Assembly (NCBI RefSeq): GCF_000378385.1
Contig: NZ_KB899685.1
Coordinates: 1-35,327, forward strand
DNA length: 35,327 nt
Direction: 5' to 3'
DNA from: Paenibacillus daejeonensis DSM 15491
GTDB lineage: Bacteria; Bacillota; Bacilli; Paenibacillales; Paenibacillaceae
Shown here: positions 20,116-28,614 of the stretch, in pieces
Position numbering within the stretch: the stretch's first letter is position 1
How the letters are laid out: every line of letters starts with the position of its first letter
The notes under the pieces: generated by a model
What the model saw: the letters and a program-made list of their open reading frames with translations, nothing else
Told to the model about the DNA's origin: nothing
Databases searched by the model: none
Program-made: the position numbers and the translations under genes

Positions 20116-20661
20116 ATGGCGAAAACAACAAAAAAAATGGCTCCATCACCAAAAATGCATGAACGTGAGGTTTCTACGGCAGAGCTGGCGGCCATTATCG
20201 GTAAAACACCGCGCTGGATCAATCAGTTAACGGGTGATGGGATTCTAAAACGTGTAGGCCGCGGCAAGTATATCTTGTCTGAAGCGGTCCAGGCTTATAT
20301 AGATCACGCATCTGGCGGTCGTGAAGAGGACACTCGTCCCCGATTACGGGATGAACAGGCAGAGCTGACTCGAATCCGGAAGGAAGATGCGATGCTGGAT
20401 CTGGCTGTGAAGCGCGGCGAGCTACACCGGGCAGAGGACGTCCGGGCCACAGTGACCGATATGCTGCTTAATTTTCGGGCGCGGATGCTTGCTCTACCGA
20501 TGAAAATCGCGCCGCGGGTCGCTTATCTGAGCGATGTGCAGGCAATCAACGGTGTTCTGGACGGTGAGATCCGAGTCGCGCTTATCACGCTGTCCGATTA
20601 CGATCCAACTGATTACAAAGAGGGTGCGAGTGATGAGCGAGACTCTTCAGCAGACACGTAA
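20116..20661 (+). CDS. terminase small subunit, lambda Nu1-like
   Basis: The 181-residue protein opens with a winged helix-turn-helix of the Nu1 type (VSTAELAAIIGKTPRWINQLTGDGILKRVGRGKY, about residues 19-53), as in lambda gpNu1, which binds cosB next to cos. A helical middle (ELTRIRKEDAMLDLAVKRGELH) is typical of the family, and a C-terminal region, likely to hold the large subunit, follows. ATG 20116 is preceded by a TAGGAG site. It overlaps the large-subunit gene by 29 bases. With the cos site just upstream, this is the active packaging recogniser in the window. Confidence 0.88.
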   Translation: MAKTTKKMAPSPKMHEREVSTAELAAIIGKTPRWINQLTGDGILKRVGRGKYILSEAVQAYIDHASGGREEDTRPRLRDEQAELTRIRKEDAMLDLAVKRGELHRAEDVRATVTDMLLNFRARMLALPMKIAPRVAYLSDVQAINGVLDGEIRVALITLSDYDPTDYKEGASDERDSSADT

Positions 20662-22495
20662 CCTCTTCCGCGAGATCGTTCGGGTCGTCGCACCGCCGGC
20701 GAAGCTGAATGTCTCGGAATGGGCGGACCGGTACCGGATCCTCTCCAGTGAATCATCTGCAGAGCCTGGGCCGTGGCGGACCAGCCGGGCACCTTTCCAG
20801 CGAGAACCGATGAACGCGATCTCTGATTCGCGGTATGAAACGATCGTGCTGATGTGGAGCTCGCAGGTCGGCAAGACGGAATTGGAGCTCAACGCGGTTG
20901 GGTACTTCAGCGACCACGACCCGGCACCGATGATGTTCGTGCAGCCGACGCTAATCATGGCGCAGGATTTTTCCAAGGACCGCTTGGCGCCGATGTATCG
21001 GGACTCGCCGAAGCTGCGGGACAAGATTCGCTCACCCAAGAGCAGGGATAGCGGGAATACGGTCCTCCGGAAGTCGTTTCCGGGCGGGCAGATCGCACTG
21101 GCTGGCGCTAACTCGCCGGCCTCTTTGGCGTCCCGTCCGATCCGCGTCGTACTTTGTGATGAGATTGACCGGTACCCGTTATCTGCAGGTACGGAGGGCG
21201 ACCCGGTCTCTTTGGTCACCAAGCGGACGACCACCTTCAGCAACAGGAAGCGGATCCTTGTCTCAACTCCGACGATCAAGGGGATCTCGCGCATTGAGAA
21301 GTTTTACGAGGACAGCACTAAGGAAGAATGGTGCTTGCCCTGCCCAACTTGCGAAGATTATCAACCCCTGAAGTGGAAAAACATCGTCTACGAATACGAT
21401 GAGGAAGACAAAAAGACGACCAAGGCGGAGATGCGCTGCAGCTCCTGCGGCTTCCTCCACTCAGAGCAAGAGTGGAAGGCAAATCACGAGCAGACGGGCC
21501 GGTGGATCGCTCAGCGCAGCCACTCGACGACGCGCGGGTTTCATCTGAACGAGCTGGCCAGCACCTTCACTAGTTGGGAGACGATCGTCCATAACTGGAA
21601 GGAGGCCAACGCAGCAGGCACCGAGGCGCTCAAGACCTGGATTAATACCGCCATGGCCGAGACCTGGGAAGAGAAGGGAGAGCAACTGGACGAGGAGATA
21701 CTGCTCAACCGCCGCGAGCTCTACCATGCGGACGTGCCGGACGGCGTGAAGGTGCTGACGGCAGCGGTTGACACCCAGGACAACCGGTTTGAGGTCGAGG
21801 TCCAGGGCTGGGGCGTCGGTCATGAGAACTGGCGTATTCAATACCACGTCATCTATGGCGATCTGAAGCAGCCACAGGTTTGGGCTGATCTGGACGAGTT
21901 CCTTCAGCGCACCTGGAGCGACGCGGGCGGCCGCACCTTTCCAATCGCGATCAGCTGCATGGACTCCGGCGGCCACTTCACAAATGAGGTTTATAAGTTT
22001 TGCAAGGAGCGCCACGGTCGCCGCTTGTTCGCAATTCGCGGGGAGAATCCAGGAGACGGGACTTACTTGCCTCTGATTGCCGGCACGTCGTCCAAGAACC
22101 GATACAATGCGACCGTTGTCCGTTTGGGCGTGCATGAGGGCAAAACAAAGGTCATGAGCGCCGTGCGTCAGCCGCCAGTGGATGATCAAGGCAACAAGAC
22201 GAAGGGATATTGCCATTTCCCATTGACAACTCCGGAGAAAAACAGAGGCTATGAGCGGCAGTATTTCGAGGGATTGACGGCGGAGGCATTGCACACGCGA
22301 TACAAAGCGGGTTCACCCTATCATGTATGGGTCAAAGTCCGCGAACGGAACGAGCCGCTCGACTTGGCGGTCTACAATCGAGCCGCCATTGAGATCCTGC
22401 AGCCGAACCTGGACGCCGAGTTGCCGCCGCCGAAGCCATCGTCGCAGGCTGACCGTAAGCCGAAGCGGCGTCGAGGCACTACCAGCAGCGTATAG
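20633..22495 (+). CDS. terminase large subunit, lambda gpA family
   Basis: The 620-residue large terminase of the lambda gpA type drives ATP-dependent DNA packaging and makes the staggered cut at cos. The ATPase half has Walker A at residues 76-82 (SSQVGKT) and Walker B at about 172-177 (RVVLCDEID). A Cys-rich insert (CPTCEDYQPL.., CSSCGFLHSEQEW) is a probable zinc ribbon. The C-terminal nuclease half includes VLTAAVDTQDNRFEVEVQGWG and ISCMDSGGHFTNEVYKFCK with conserved Asp. ATG 20633 overlaps the small-subunit gene out of frame; a GTG one codon earlier is possible. A low-complexity basic tail (DRKPKRRRGTTS) ends the protein. Confidence 0.95.
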   Translation: MSETLQQTRNLFREIVRVVAPPAKLNVSEWADRYRILSSESSAEPGPWRTSRAPFQREPMNAISDSRYETIVLMWSSQVGKTELELNAVGYFSDHDPAPMMFVQPTLIMAQDFSKDRLAPMYRDSPKLRDKIRSPKSRDSGNTVLRKSFPGGQIALAGANSPASLASRPIRVVLCDEIDRYPLSAGTEGDPVSLVTKRTTTFSNRKRILVSTPTIKGISRIEKFYEDSTKEEWCLPCPTCEDYQPLKWKNIVYEYDEEDKKTTKAEMRCSSCGFLHSEQEWKANHEQTGRWIAQRSHSTTRGFHLNELASTFTSWETIVHNWKEANAAGTEALKTWINTAMAETWEEKGEQLDEEILLNRRELYHADVPDGVKVLTAAVDTQDNRFEVEVQGWGVGHENWRIQYHVIYGDLKQPQVWADLDEFLQRTWSDAGGRTFPIAISCMDSGGHFTNEVYKFCKERHGRRLFAIRGENPGDGTYLPLIAGTSSKNRYNATVVRLGVHEGKTKVMSAVRQPPVDDQGNKTKGYCHFPLTTPEKNRGYERQYFEGLTAEALHTRYKAGSPYHVWVKVRERNEPLDLAVYNRAAIEILQPNLDAELPPPKPSSQADRKPKRRRGTTSSV

Positions 22496-22511
22496 AAGGG
22501 AGGTGAAAGGA

Positions 22512-22748
22512 ATGAAATACACGCTTGAAGTGGCCACGACGCACCTTAATGCCTGGCTCGCCTGCGAGCTGGCCATCTCGACCGGTCAGTCCTACACGAT
22601 CGGCACGCGCTCGCTAACCCGGGCCAATCTGAAGGAAGTTATGCAGCAAATTAAGTATTGGCAAGGCATCATCGACGGAATCATACGCTGCAAGCAAGGG
22701 CTGCCGCCGCGTAGCCGGGTCCGCCGGTACGTTCCGCTGGATATATGA
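22512..22748 (+). CDS. head completion protein, gpW-position (DUF6148-like)
   Basis: A 78-residue protein between the terminase and portal genes, the place of lambda gpW. It has TGQSYTIGTRSLTRANLKEVMQQIKYW and a basic C-terminus. SYTIGTRSLTRA is the recognisable block of the Firmicute DUF6148 group, whose small size and position match gpW-like joining proteins that seal the portal after packaging. ATG 22512 follows GGGAGGTGAAAGG. It overlaps the portal gene by ATGA. Confidence 0.75.
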   Translation: MKYTLEVATTHLNAWLACELAISTGQSYTIGTRSLTRANLKEVMQQIKYWQGIIDGIIRCKQGLPPRSRVRRYVPLDI

Positions 22749-24304
22749 TGGCCCAGACGTCCGGCAAGATCGGACGATCTTACCCCGCCGTGTATAACCA
22801 GGGCTATGGCGATCACGGGGCCAGCCGCCGCAAAAAATCGCTTGCGGCCTGGAACCCGATGGCTGGCGACGCGGAAGAGGATATTCACCAGAACCTGGAG
22901 GACCTCCGTCCGAGAGCACGTGACCTGTACATGGGCGGATCACTGGCCAACGGAGCATTGAAAACCTTGCGAACCAACATAATCGGCACCGGATTGCGGC
23001 TCAAACCCGCCTTCGATGCCGATTTTTTGCGCCTATCGGAAGATCAGGCCAAGCGTCTGAAGGCCCAGATTGAGCGGGAATTCGCCTTATGGGCCGAATC
23101 AAAGGACTGCGACGCCAGCGGCATGCTGAACTTTTATGAGCTGCAGCAGCTCGCCTACCTCTCCTGGATTATGAGCGGTGACACCTTTGCGCTGCTACCG
23201 CTGCTCCCCCGCAAGCACGCGACCTATGACTTGCGGGTGAGGATCCTGGAGGCTGACCGCTGCAGTACGCCGACCGAACAGGCCGAGCAGCAGCAGAGCG
23301 GCAAGATCCGCAGTGGGGTTGAAGTCGATGCCGACGGCATGGTCGCGGCGTACTGGTTCTCTGATCGACACCCGGGCAGCCGGGACTTCTTACCGAACAA
23401 GTGGCGCCGGGTGCAGGTCCTTGGAGACAAGAGCGGCAGGCGCAATGTGCTGCATCTGTTTGAGCCAGAGCGTCCGGAGCAGCGCCGTGGCGTGCCGATG
23501 CTTGCACCGGTCATCGAATCGCTCAAGCAGCTCGAGCGTTACACCAACGCGGAGCTGATGGCTGCGGTTATTTCCGGGATGTTCACTGTCTTCATCGAGA
23601 CGGAACAAGAGGATGGCGATCCGTTTGGCCTGGCGCCGGTCGGGGAGCCTGCTAATCCGACGGGAGAGCCGCTGCCGGTTGGCCATGATTCAGATCTGAA
23701 GATGGGGAACGGGGCGGTGCAGTTCCTGCAGCCAGGGGAGAAGGCGACGATTGCCAACCCAGGCCGGCCCAACTCCGGGTTCGACCCGTTCGTTAACGCC
23801 ATTCTCCGGCAAATTGGGTCAGCGCTTGAATTGCCTCCGGAAATGATGATGAAAAGCTTCACGTCCAGTTATTCAGCCAGCCGGGCTGCATTTTTGGAAG
23901 CCTGGAAGATGTTCCGCATGCGTCGATCATGGATGTCAGCTGACTTTTGCCAGCCCATCTATGAAGAGTGGTTTGTCGAGGGGGTTATTAAGGGCCGTAT
24001 CGATGCGCCTGGCATCTTCGACGATCCCGCGCTTTTTAAAGCTTACACGCGGGCGGAGTGGCATGGTCCGTCACAAGGTCAGCTCGACCCGGTCAAAGAG
24101 GTCAATGCGGCAATCCTACGCGTGAAGCACGGCTACAGCTCGCATCAACGGGAGGCCGCGGAGCTAACCGGTACCGAGTACGAGAGCAACATCCGGCAGC
24201 TGGCATATGAGCAGCAGGTCCGACAACAATACAGCATAAGCCTGGAAGGAGGTGAACAAACAAATGCCACCGACAATGACGAGGAAGACGACTCCAATAT
24301 TTAA
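22745..24304 (+). CDS. portal protein, lambda gpB family
   Basis: The 519-residue portal forms the dodecameric ring at the head vertex through which DNA passes. Recognisable parts are the N-terminal RPRARDLYMGGSLANGALKTLRTNIIGTGLRL, a central WIMSGDTFALLPLLPR and VRILEADRC, the ERPEQRRGVPMLAPVIESLKQLERY block, and the PPEMMMKSFTSSYSASRAAFLEAWK crown region, all typical of lambda-type portals. It begins at an ATGA overlap, and its last 41 bases overlap the protease gene. The length is close to lambda gpB (533). Confidence 0.95.
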   Translation: MMAQTSGKIGRSYPAVYNQGYGDHGASRRKKSLAAWNPMAGDAEEDIHQNLEDLRPRARDLYMGGSLANGALKTLRTNIIGTGLRLKPAFDADFLRLSEDQAKRLKAQIEREFALWAESKDCDASGMLNFYELQQLAYLSWIMSGDTFALLPLLPRKHATYDLRVRILEADRCSTPTEQAEQQQSGKIRSGVEVDADGMVAAYWFSDRHPGSRDFLPNKWRRVQVLGDKSGRRNVLHLFEPERPEQRRGVPMLAPVIESLKQLERYTNAELMAAVISGMFTVFIETEQEDGDPFGLAPVGEPANPTGEPLPVGHDSDLKMGNGAVQFLQPGEKATIANPGRPNSGFDPFVNAILRQIGSALELPPEMMMKSFTSSYSASRAAFLEAWKMFRMRRSWMSADFCQPIYEEWFVEGVIKGRIDAPGIFDDPALFKAYTRAEWHGPSQGQLDPVKEVNAAILRVKHGYSSHQREAAELTGTEYESNIRQLAYEQQVRQQYSISLEGGEQTNATDNDEEDDSNI

Positions 24305-25409
24305 CGCGAAAAAAGTTAGTAACAACGCTGCGGAGCTGACGATTTATGCCCCAATCGAGGATGAGGAGTCCTGGTGGTATGATTCTGTGTCGCCCAAAGG
24401 CGTAATGAATGCACTAAAGCGAATGGGCAACGTGGATGAGATCCTTGTCCGGATTAACAGCCCAGGTGGAAGTGTCTTTGCAGGGATGGCCATCTATCAA
24501 TATCTGAGCGACCATAAGGCCCATATCACCGTGAAAGTCGACGGATTAGCGGCTTCCGCTGCCTCCGTGATTATGCTGGCAGGTGATACGATCATCATGG
24601 GTGCCGGTGCAATGGTAATGATCCATAATCCTTGGACGGTTGCCATGGGTGAGGCAAAAGACTTCCGAGCTGCGGCTGATCTCCTGGATAAGGTGCAAGC
24701 ATCTTGCATCAATGTGTACAAGGATCGCACGGGCAAGGACGAGGAGCAATTGAAGACGATGCTGGATGCGACGACCTGGATGACGGCTGATGAGGCCGTC
24801 GAGATCGGTTTTGCCGATGAGGTGGACCGCAAAGCCAAGGTATCGGCCTCCATTAAAAATGGGATCGCCACATTCGGGAGCCAACGCTTTGATATGCGCG
24901 CGTTTGCGAGCATTCCCGTGCTGCCGGAAGACACGGCAGACGAAAATCAAGACGACGAACCGGCCATTGAGCCGCCGCTTGCGAGCGGGGAAGGAGAGGA
25001 AGACGTGAAGGATTTAGCAGAATTGAAGGCCAAGCACCCCGACATTTTTAAAGCGGCTCAGACAGAGGGCATCCAAGCGGAGCGCTTGCGCATCACGGAG
25101 CTGCAGGCGTTGGCCAACGCTCCGGGTGCAGCTGACATTGTGTCCAAAGCAATCGAATCCGGCGGTACAGCCGCGCAGGCTGCCATGGATATTGTCAAGG
25201 CATCGATGGAGCGTGTGACGGCTACTGGCCAGAACCGCCAGGCAGACAGCCAGGCAAGCGGCGCGCATGAAGTACCAGCAGATGAGGCTCCAGATGCGCA
25301 GCAGACGGCTCAAGCCAAAGCACAGGCGGAAATTAATAAAGAGGCAGATGCCTTGGCCGATGAGGTCAAAAATCAGATGAGCCTAAAGGGAGGTCGCAAG
25401 AATGCCTAA
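24264..25409 (+). CDS. ClpP-like prohead protease fused to scaffold (lambda gpC-like)
   Basis: The 381-residue protein has a ClpP/SppA-type serine protease domain (about residues 10-200). VRINSPGGSVFAGMAIY is the oxyanion region, GLAASAASV carries the likely nucleophile Ser98, MVMIHNPW the His121, and ATTWMTADEAVEIGFADEV the Asp-containing end. From about residue 247 the protein turns Ala/Glu/Gln-rich and helical, like an internal scaffold. ATG 24264 is 10 bases after AAGGAGGTG; the GTG at 24252 is part of that site. The gene overlaps the portal gene and is followed by the decoration gene, the lambda B-C-D order. It should process the prohead and degrade the scaffold. Confidence 0.92.
   Translation: MPPTMTRKTTPIFNAKKVSNNAAELTIYAPIEDEESWWYDSVSPKGVMNALKRMGNVDEILVRINSPGGSVFAGMAIYQYLSDHKAHITVKVDGLAASAASVIMLAGDTIIMGAGAMVMIHNPWTVAMGEAKDFRAAADLLDKVQASCINVYKDRTGKDEEQLKTMLDATTWMTADEAVEIGFADEVDRKAKVSASIKNGIATFGSQRFDMRAFASIPVLPEDTADENQDDEPAIEPPLASGEGEEDVKDLAELKAKHPDIFKAAQTEGIQAERLRITELQALANAPGAADIVSKAIESGGTAAQAAMDIVKASMERVTATGQNRQADSQASGAHEVPADEAPDAQQTAQAKAQAEINKEADALADEVKNQMSLKGGRKNA
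25005..25409 (+). CDS. nested scaffold protein (lambda Nu3-like internal start)
   Basis: Inside the protease gene, GTG 25005 is in the same frame and has AAGGAGAGG about 5 bases before it, the best internal ribosome site of the gene. It would yield a 134-residue helical, charged protein starting KDLAELKAKHPDIFKAAQTEG, the same C-terminal part as the full-length product. This is the lambda C/Nu3 arrangement, where the scaffold is made from its own start. Expression is inferred from the sequence only. Confidence 0.68.
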   Translation: MKDLAELKAKHPDIFKAAQTEGIQAERLRITELQALANAPGAADIVSKAIESGGTAAQAAMDIVKASMERVTATGQNRQADSQASGAHEVPADEAPDAQQTAQAKAQAEINKEADALADEVKNQMSLKGGRKNA

Positions 25410-25776
25410 GTATGTGGTAGATGGATATGACAAGCTGATTGCCGGCATGGTGGGGCCGTTTATCACGGTCTCTGTTATTGTAAAGGCCGGCGGGATCCGT
25501 GAGCGCGGGACCGTGCTGGGAGTGGTTGATCAAGAAGAGGACGGCACATGGATTGTGGACGTGGTCGATTCGACAGCGACCGACGGCTCCGAGACGCCGT
25601 TCGGCATTCTGGCCGATCCGGAGGTTGATGCAACGACGGAGGACGTGCGGGCGACCGCCTTCACGAGCGGCGAGTTCAACCGCGACGCGCTGATCTTTGG
25701 CGGCACCGACACCGTCGACATGCACGAGCTTGCCATGCGCAACGTCGGCCTGCACACAAAACGAGTAGTAGGATAA
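25402..25776 (+). CDS. head decoration protein, lambda gpD-like
   Basis: A 124-residue capsid decoration protein. Typical features are the GTVLGVVDQEEDGTW block, the DGSETPFGILADPEVDATT segment and the GEFNRDALIFGG ending, as in lambda gpD and its relatives, which trimerise on the expanded head and stabilise it against DNA pressure. ATG 25402 overlaps the protease end by 8 bases and follows AAGGGAGG. The position between protease and major capsid genes is the lambda order. Confidence 0.9.
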   Translation: MPKYVVDGYDKLIAGMVGPFITVSVIVKAGGIRERGTVLGVVDQEEDGTWIVDVVDSTATDGSETPFGILADPEVDATTEDVRATAFTSGEFNRDALIFGGTDTVDMHELAMRNVGLHTKRVVG

Positions 25777-25792
25777 GGAGGAGACAAACACG

Positions 25793-26827
25793 ATGGCATA
25801 CAAAGATATTTATGCGTTCCCGACACTGCTTAAGGTGGTCGGGCAATTGCCGCGCCCAAGCACATACATCCTGGACAAATTTTTTGAGGACGGAGAGCCG
25901 TTCGACACTGAATACGTGGAAATTCAGACTTTCAAAGGTAAGAAGCCGATCGCGCCTTACGTATCGGAGTTGCAGCCTGGCAAAGTCGTCCTGCGGGGCG
26001 GATTTGAGGCCAATCAATACAAGCCAGCCTTGATCAAGCCTTCTCGCCCGATCACGGCGATCGACCTGCAAGTCCGTAGTGCTGGTGATAGCTTAATCAA
26101 CCCAGAGCCTCCAGAGGTTCGCGCGCGTCGGCTATTGGCTCGGGACATTATTGAGCTCAACGACACAATTACTCGTCGTTTGGTCGAGCAGGCAGCATCA
26201 CTGATGTTTACGGGTAGGGTGACACAGATTGGTGAGGGTGTGAGCCAAGTCATCGATTACGATTTCACCAATATCATTACTCTCTCCGGTACGGATCTTT
26301 GGACCAACCCGGCCTCTGACCCGATTGCCTTCTTGGCCGAACGTCGTAAAGCGATTTTGGACGGTGATGCACCGACACCGGATATTGTTCTGGCCGATTA
26401 CGATGCGGCTGTTGCGCTGATGCGTCACCCGGCTATCCTCCAGCTGGCTGACAATAAAGGCGTTGATGTGGGCAACATTGACACTACGCTGCTCCCGGAT
26501 GGTGTAACCTATCACGGTTATTTGAAAGATGTTGGCTTGAGCGTGTACAGCTATATTGGCAAATATACCGACGACGACGGAACAGAGAAGCCGTTCATTC
26601 CCGAGGGAATGATCGCCATCCTTTCCTCGCGTGAAAAATTCACCTTCCACTATGGCGCCAATGTCATTATGGACCCTAGAACGGAACAGTTCGCTAGGGT
26701 TCGCGGCAAGGTTACACCTCAATCCTGGGTGAGCGTGGAGCCCGCGCAAAGATGGTTGCAAATGTTATCCCGTCCGCTGGCTGTACCTGCCAATGTCGCC
26801 GGTTGGTACGTCGCCAAGGTCATCTAA
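25793..26827 (+). CDS. major capsid protein, lambda gpE-like
   Basis: The 344-residue protein is close in length to lambda gpE (341) and belongs to the same HK97-fold group. It has EYVEIQTFKGKKPIAPYVSELQPGKV, the central RARRLLARDIIELNDTITRRLVEQAASLMFTG (quoted in parts: RARRLLARDIIELND, ITRRLVEQAASLMFTG) and the C-terminal PQSWVSVEPAQRWLQMLSRPLAVP. It makes the icosahedral shell with the decoration protein. ATG 25793 has AAGGAGGAG 9 bases upstream. It follows the decoration gene by 16 bases. Confidence 0.93.
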   Translation: MAYKDIYAFPTLLKVVGQLPRPSTYILDKFFEDGEPFDTEYVEIQTFKGKKPIAPYVSELQPGKVVLRGGFEANQYKPALIKPSRPITAIDLQVRSAGDSLINPEPPEVRARRLLARDIIELNDTITRRLVEQAASLMFTGRVTQIGEGVSQVIDYDFTNIITLSGTDLWTNPASDPIAFLAERRKAILDGDAPTPDIVLADYDAAVALMRHPAILQLADNKGVDVGNIDTTLLPDGVTYHGYLKDVGLSVYSYIGKYTDDDGTEKPFIPEGMIAILSSREKFTFHYGANVIMDPRTEQFARVRGKVTPQSWVSVEPAQRWLQMLSRPLAVPANVAGWYVAKVI

Positions 26828-26848
26828 TCCTGAGAGGAGGACTCATCC

Positions 26849-27262
26849 ATGCAATACAAAGCGATTCATCATGTCCAGCATAGCGGCCGCCTGTTCCCAT
26901 CTGGCGAGTATGTAGTCGGTCTGACGGAAGAGGAGGCCCAGCGCCTCCTAACATCAAAGGCAATCCAGGCGATTGACCTACCACCAGCAGAAGCTGTTGT
27001 CCAACCTCCTGCAGGTGCTGCCCCGGTTACGCCGCCAGCAGGCGGGGAGCCGGAGAAGACCGTCGCCGAGCTGACTAAGCTCCTCGAGGCAGATCCTTAT
27101 GTGGAGGACGTGGAGCAGTTACTGCAGAAGGAGCTCTCCCGCAAACCGGAGCCTCGTAAAGGCGCGGTTAAGCTGCTGGAGGACTGGCTGAAGGAGGCTG
27201 CAGAAGATGAACTTCAAGCTCCAGACGCAGCTGGACAATCTAACGACGTTTCTCAATCCTAA
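26849..27262 (+). CDS. head-tail joining region protein (FI position, YqbF-like C-terminus)
   Basis: A 137-residue protein in the place of lambda FI. The N-terminal domain (YKAIHHVQHSGRLFPSGEYVVGLTEEEAQRLLTSKAI, in parts: HSGRLFPSGEYVVGL and EEEAQRLLTSKAI) is a small beta-helix module seen in Firmicute phage head proteins. A Pro/Ala-rich linker joins it to a helical C-terminus (EDVEQLLQKELSRKPEPRKGAVKLLEDWL) of the YqbF/SAP-like kind that may bind DNA. AGAGGAGG precedes ATG 26849. It overlaps the next gene by 56 bases. Confidence 0.68.
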   Translation: MQYKAIHHVQHSGRLFPSGEYVVGLTEEEAQRLLTSKAIQAIDLPPAEAVVQPPAGAAPVTPPAGGEPEKTVAELTKLLEADPYVEDVEQLLQKELSRKPEPRKGAVKLLEDWLKEAAEDELQAPDAAGQSNDVSQS

Positions 27263-27521
27263 CGAGTTCGGTGAGCTGCACGATATCGATGGTGTTCCAA
27301 CCATGGTCGTCATCGACCAGGATCTGATTAATAAGAGATCACAGGTCATGGCTGAGGGGACTTACATCAATCGTCTGGTTCTGTTTGTCCGGATGGCGGA
27401 TTTGGGCTATATACCGGTCGAAGGCCAGATGATGAGGGTTGATGATTCGCCGTACCTGGTCGTTCAGGTTGGCCATGACATGGGAATCCTAAGCGTCACG
27501 CTGGAGGGCAACCAGACATGA
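27207..27521 (+). CDS. head-tail joining protein, lambda gpFII-like
   Basis: A 104-residue protein with FGELHDIDGVPTMVVIDQD and the C-terminal GQMMRVDDSPYLVVQVGHDMGILSVTLE, the pattern of the gpFII/Gifsy-type connector family that joins heads and tails. AAGGAGG lies 9 bases before ATG 27207, inside the previous gene. It overlaps the next gene by ATGA. With gpW-, FI- and Z-like neighbours it completes the connector set. Confidence 0.8.
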   Translation: MNFKLQTQLDNLTTFLNPNEFGELHDIDGVPTMVVIDQDLINKRSQVMAEGTYINRLVLFVRMADLGYIPVEGQMMRVDDSPYLVVQVGHDMGILSVTLEGNQT

Positions 27522-28081
27522 TCAAATTTTCGTCAACTCGCAAGGAATTCAAGCAGGCTACGGTCGCATTGAAGTTTGTTCAAAACAACATTCCGAAAGC
27601 CTTTAGCGCTGCCATGAACCGGGTCGCCCAGGGCGTCCGGACAGAAGCGGTCAAGAAGGTGAGGGAGATCTACCACGTCAAGGCGGGAGACGTGCGGCAG
27701 ACGATCCGAATCACGAAAGCGAGCGCGGCCCGCCTAGAGATGATCTTCACCTCGCGCGGGCCGAGCATTCCGCTGATCAAATTCAAGACAACGCCGTCCA
27801 AGGCGCCCCGGAAACAACCCCGGGTGCTGAGGGCTGCGGTGAAGAAAAAGAGTGGGAAGAAGCCGATCCCCGGTGCGTTTGTTGCGGAAATGCGCAGCGG
27901 ACACCTCGGGGTATTTGAGCGTGCCGGCAAGAAGCGGACGCCGATCAATCAGTTGTTTGGTCCAGCGATCCCCGTCATGCTCAGCGAGCCAGGCGTTGCC
28001 GAGCACCTGCAGACAGAGGCGCAGCGGCGCATGGCGGAACGGATCGACCATGAGGTCGGCCGCGTGCTGGGGAGGATGTAA
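27518..28081 (+). CDS. minor tail protein, lambda gpZ-like
   Basis: A 187-residue, very basic protein of the prophage minor tail protein Z family. It contains IPKAFSAAMNRVAQGVRTEAVKKV, the YHVKAGDVRQTIRITKAS block and a C-terminal RRMAERIDHEVGRVLGRM helix. In lambda, gpZ acts at the tail tip or joining end to make a competent particle. Its retention beside a contractile tail module suggests that it acts at the head-proximal end here. ATGA overlap with the previous gene. Confidence 0.82.
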   Translation: MIKFSSTRKEFKQATVALKFVQNNIPKAFSAAMNRVAQGVRTEAVKKVREIYHVKAGDVRQTIRITKASAARLEMIFTSRGPSIPLIKFKTTPSKAPRKQPRVLRAAVKKKSGKKPIPGAFVAEMRSGHLGVFERAGKKRTPINQLFGPAIPVMLSEPGVAEHLQTEAQRRMAERIDHEVGRVLGRM

Positions 28082-28083
28082 GG

Positions 28084-28614
28084 ATGACAGCAGCTATGTT
28101 ATTGCGTGCGCTTGTCGCCTATCTGCAGGTGGCGGTCGCAGACTATGCGGCTGCACAGGCGGACGGTGGGCGCTACACGGTGCCGCGCGTGTTTGATTGG
28201 TACCTCCCGTTTAAGGATCCGCGCAAGGAGGAAAAGATTGATTTTCCTTATATTGTTGCTCGCATCATGGATGGAGAGGATCCGGAGAGCGAGCCGAAAG
28301 ATGTAACTGGCTCCACAGTCCACGTGCATCTAAGTTTTGGCGTGTACCATCCCGGCACGATGGACGAGGCTGGTTTCATACATCCGGACGGAAATTACGA
28401 TCTGCTTAATTTGATGGAGCACGTCCGGATGGCGCTGCAGCAACAACCGCTGATTGACCAGCGGTACCGGCTGGAGAAGCCATACAACTGGGACATCCCA
28501 GACGGTCAGCCTTATCCATTGTGGGTTGGCCAGGCGGTGACGCGTTGGTCCGTCCAGAGTGTCACCGAACAAATACAAGGAGTTGATTTGCATGGAAGCC
28601 AATGGACCAGATGA
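28084..28614 (+). CDS. tail completion/terminator-like protein
   Basis: The 176-residue protein has the size, order and look of a tail terminator (gpU-like): YLQVAVADYAAAQ, FDWYLPFKDPRKEEKIDFPYIVARIMDG (in parts: FDWYLPFKDPRKE and IDFPYIVARIMDG), VHVHLSFGVYHPG, LLNLMEHVRMALQQQPLIDQRYRL. Such proteins cap the tail tube and contact the head connector. ATG 28084 follows a GGGGAGGATG site. It overlaps the next gene by 23 bases. The name rests on position and overall pattern rather than a diagnostic motif. Confidence 0.65.
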   Translation: MTAAMLLRALVAYLQVAVADYAAAQADGGRYTVPRVFDWYLPFKDPRKEEKIDFPYIVARIMDGEDPESEPKDVTGSTVHVHLSFGVYHPGTMDEAGFIHPDGNYDLLNLMEHVRMALQQQPLIDQRYRLEKPYNWDIPDGQPYPLWVGQAVTRWSVQSVTEQIQGVDLHGSQWTR

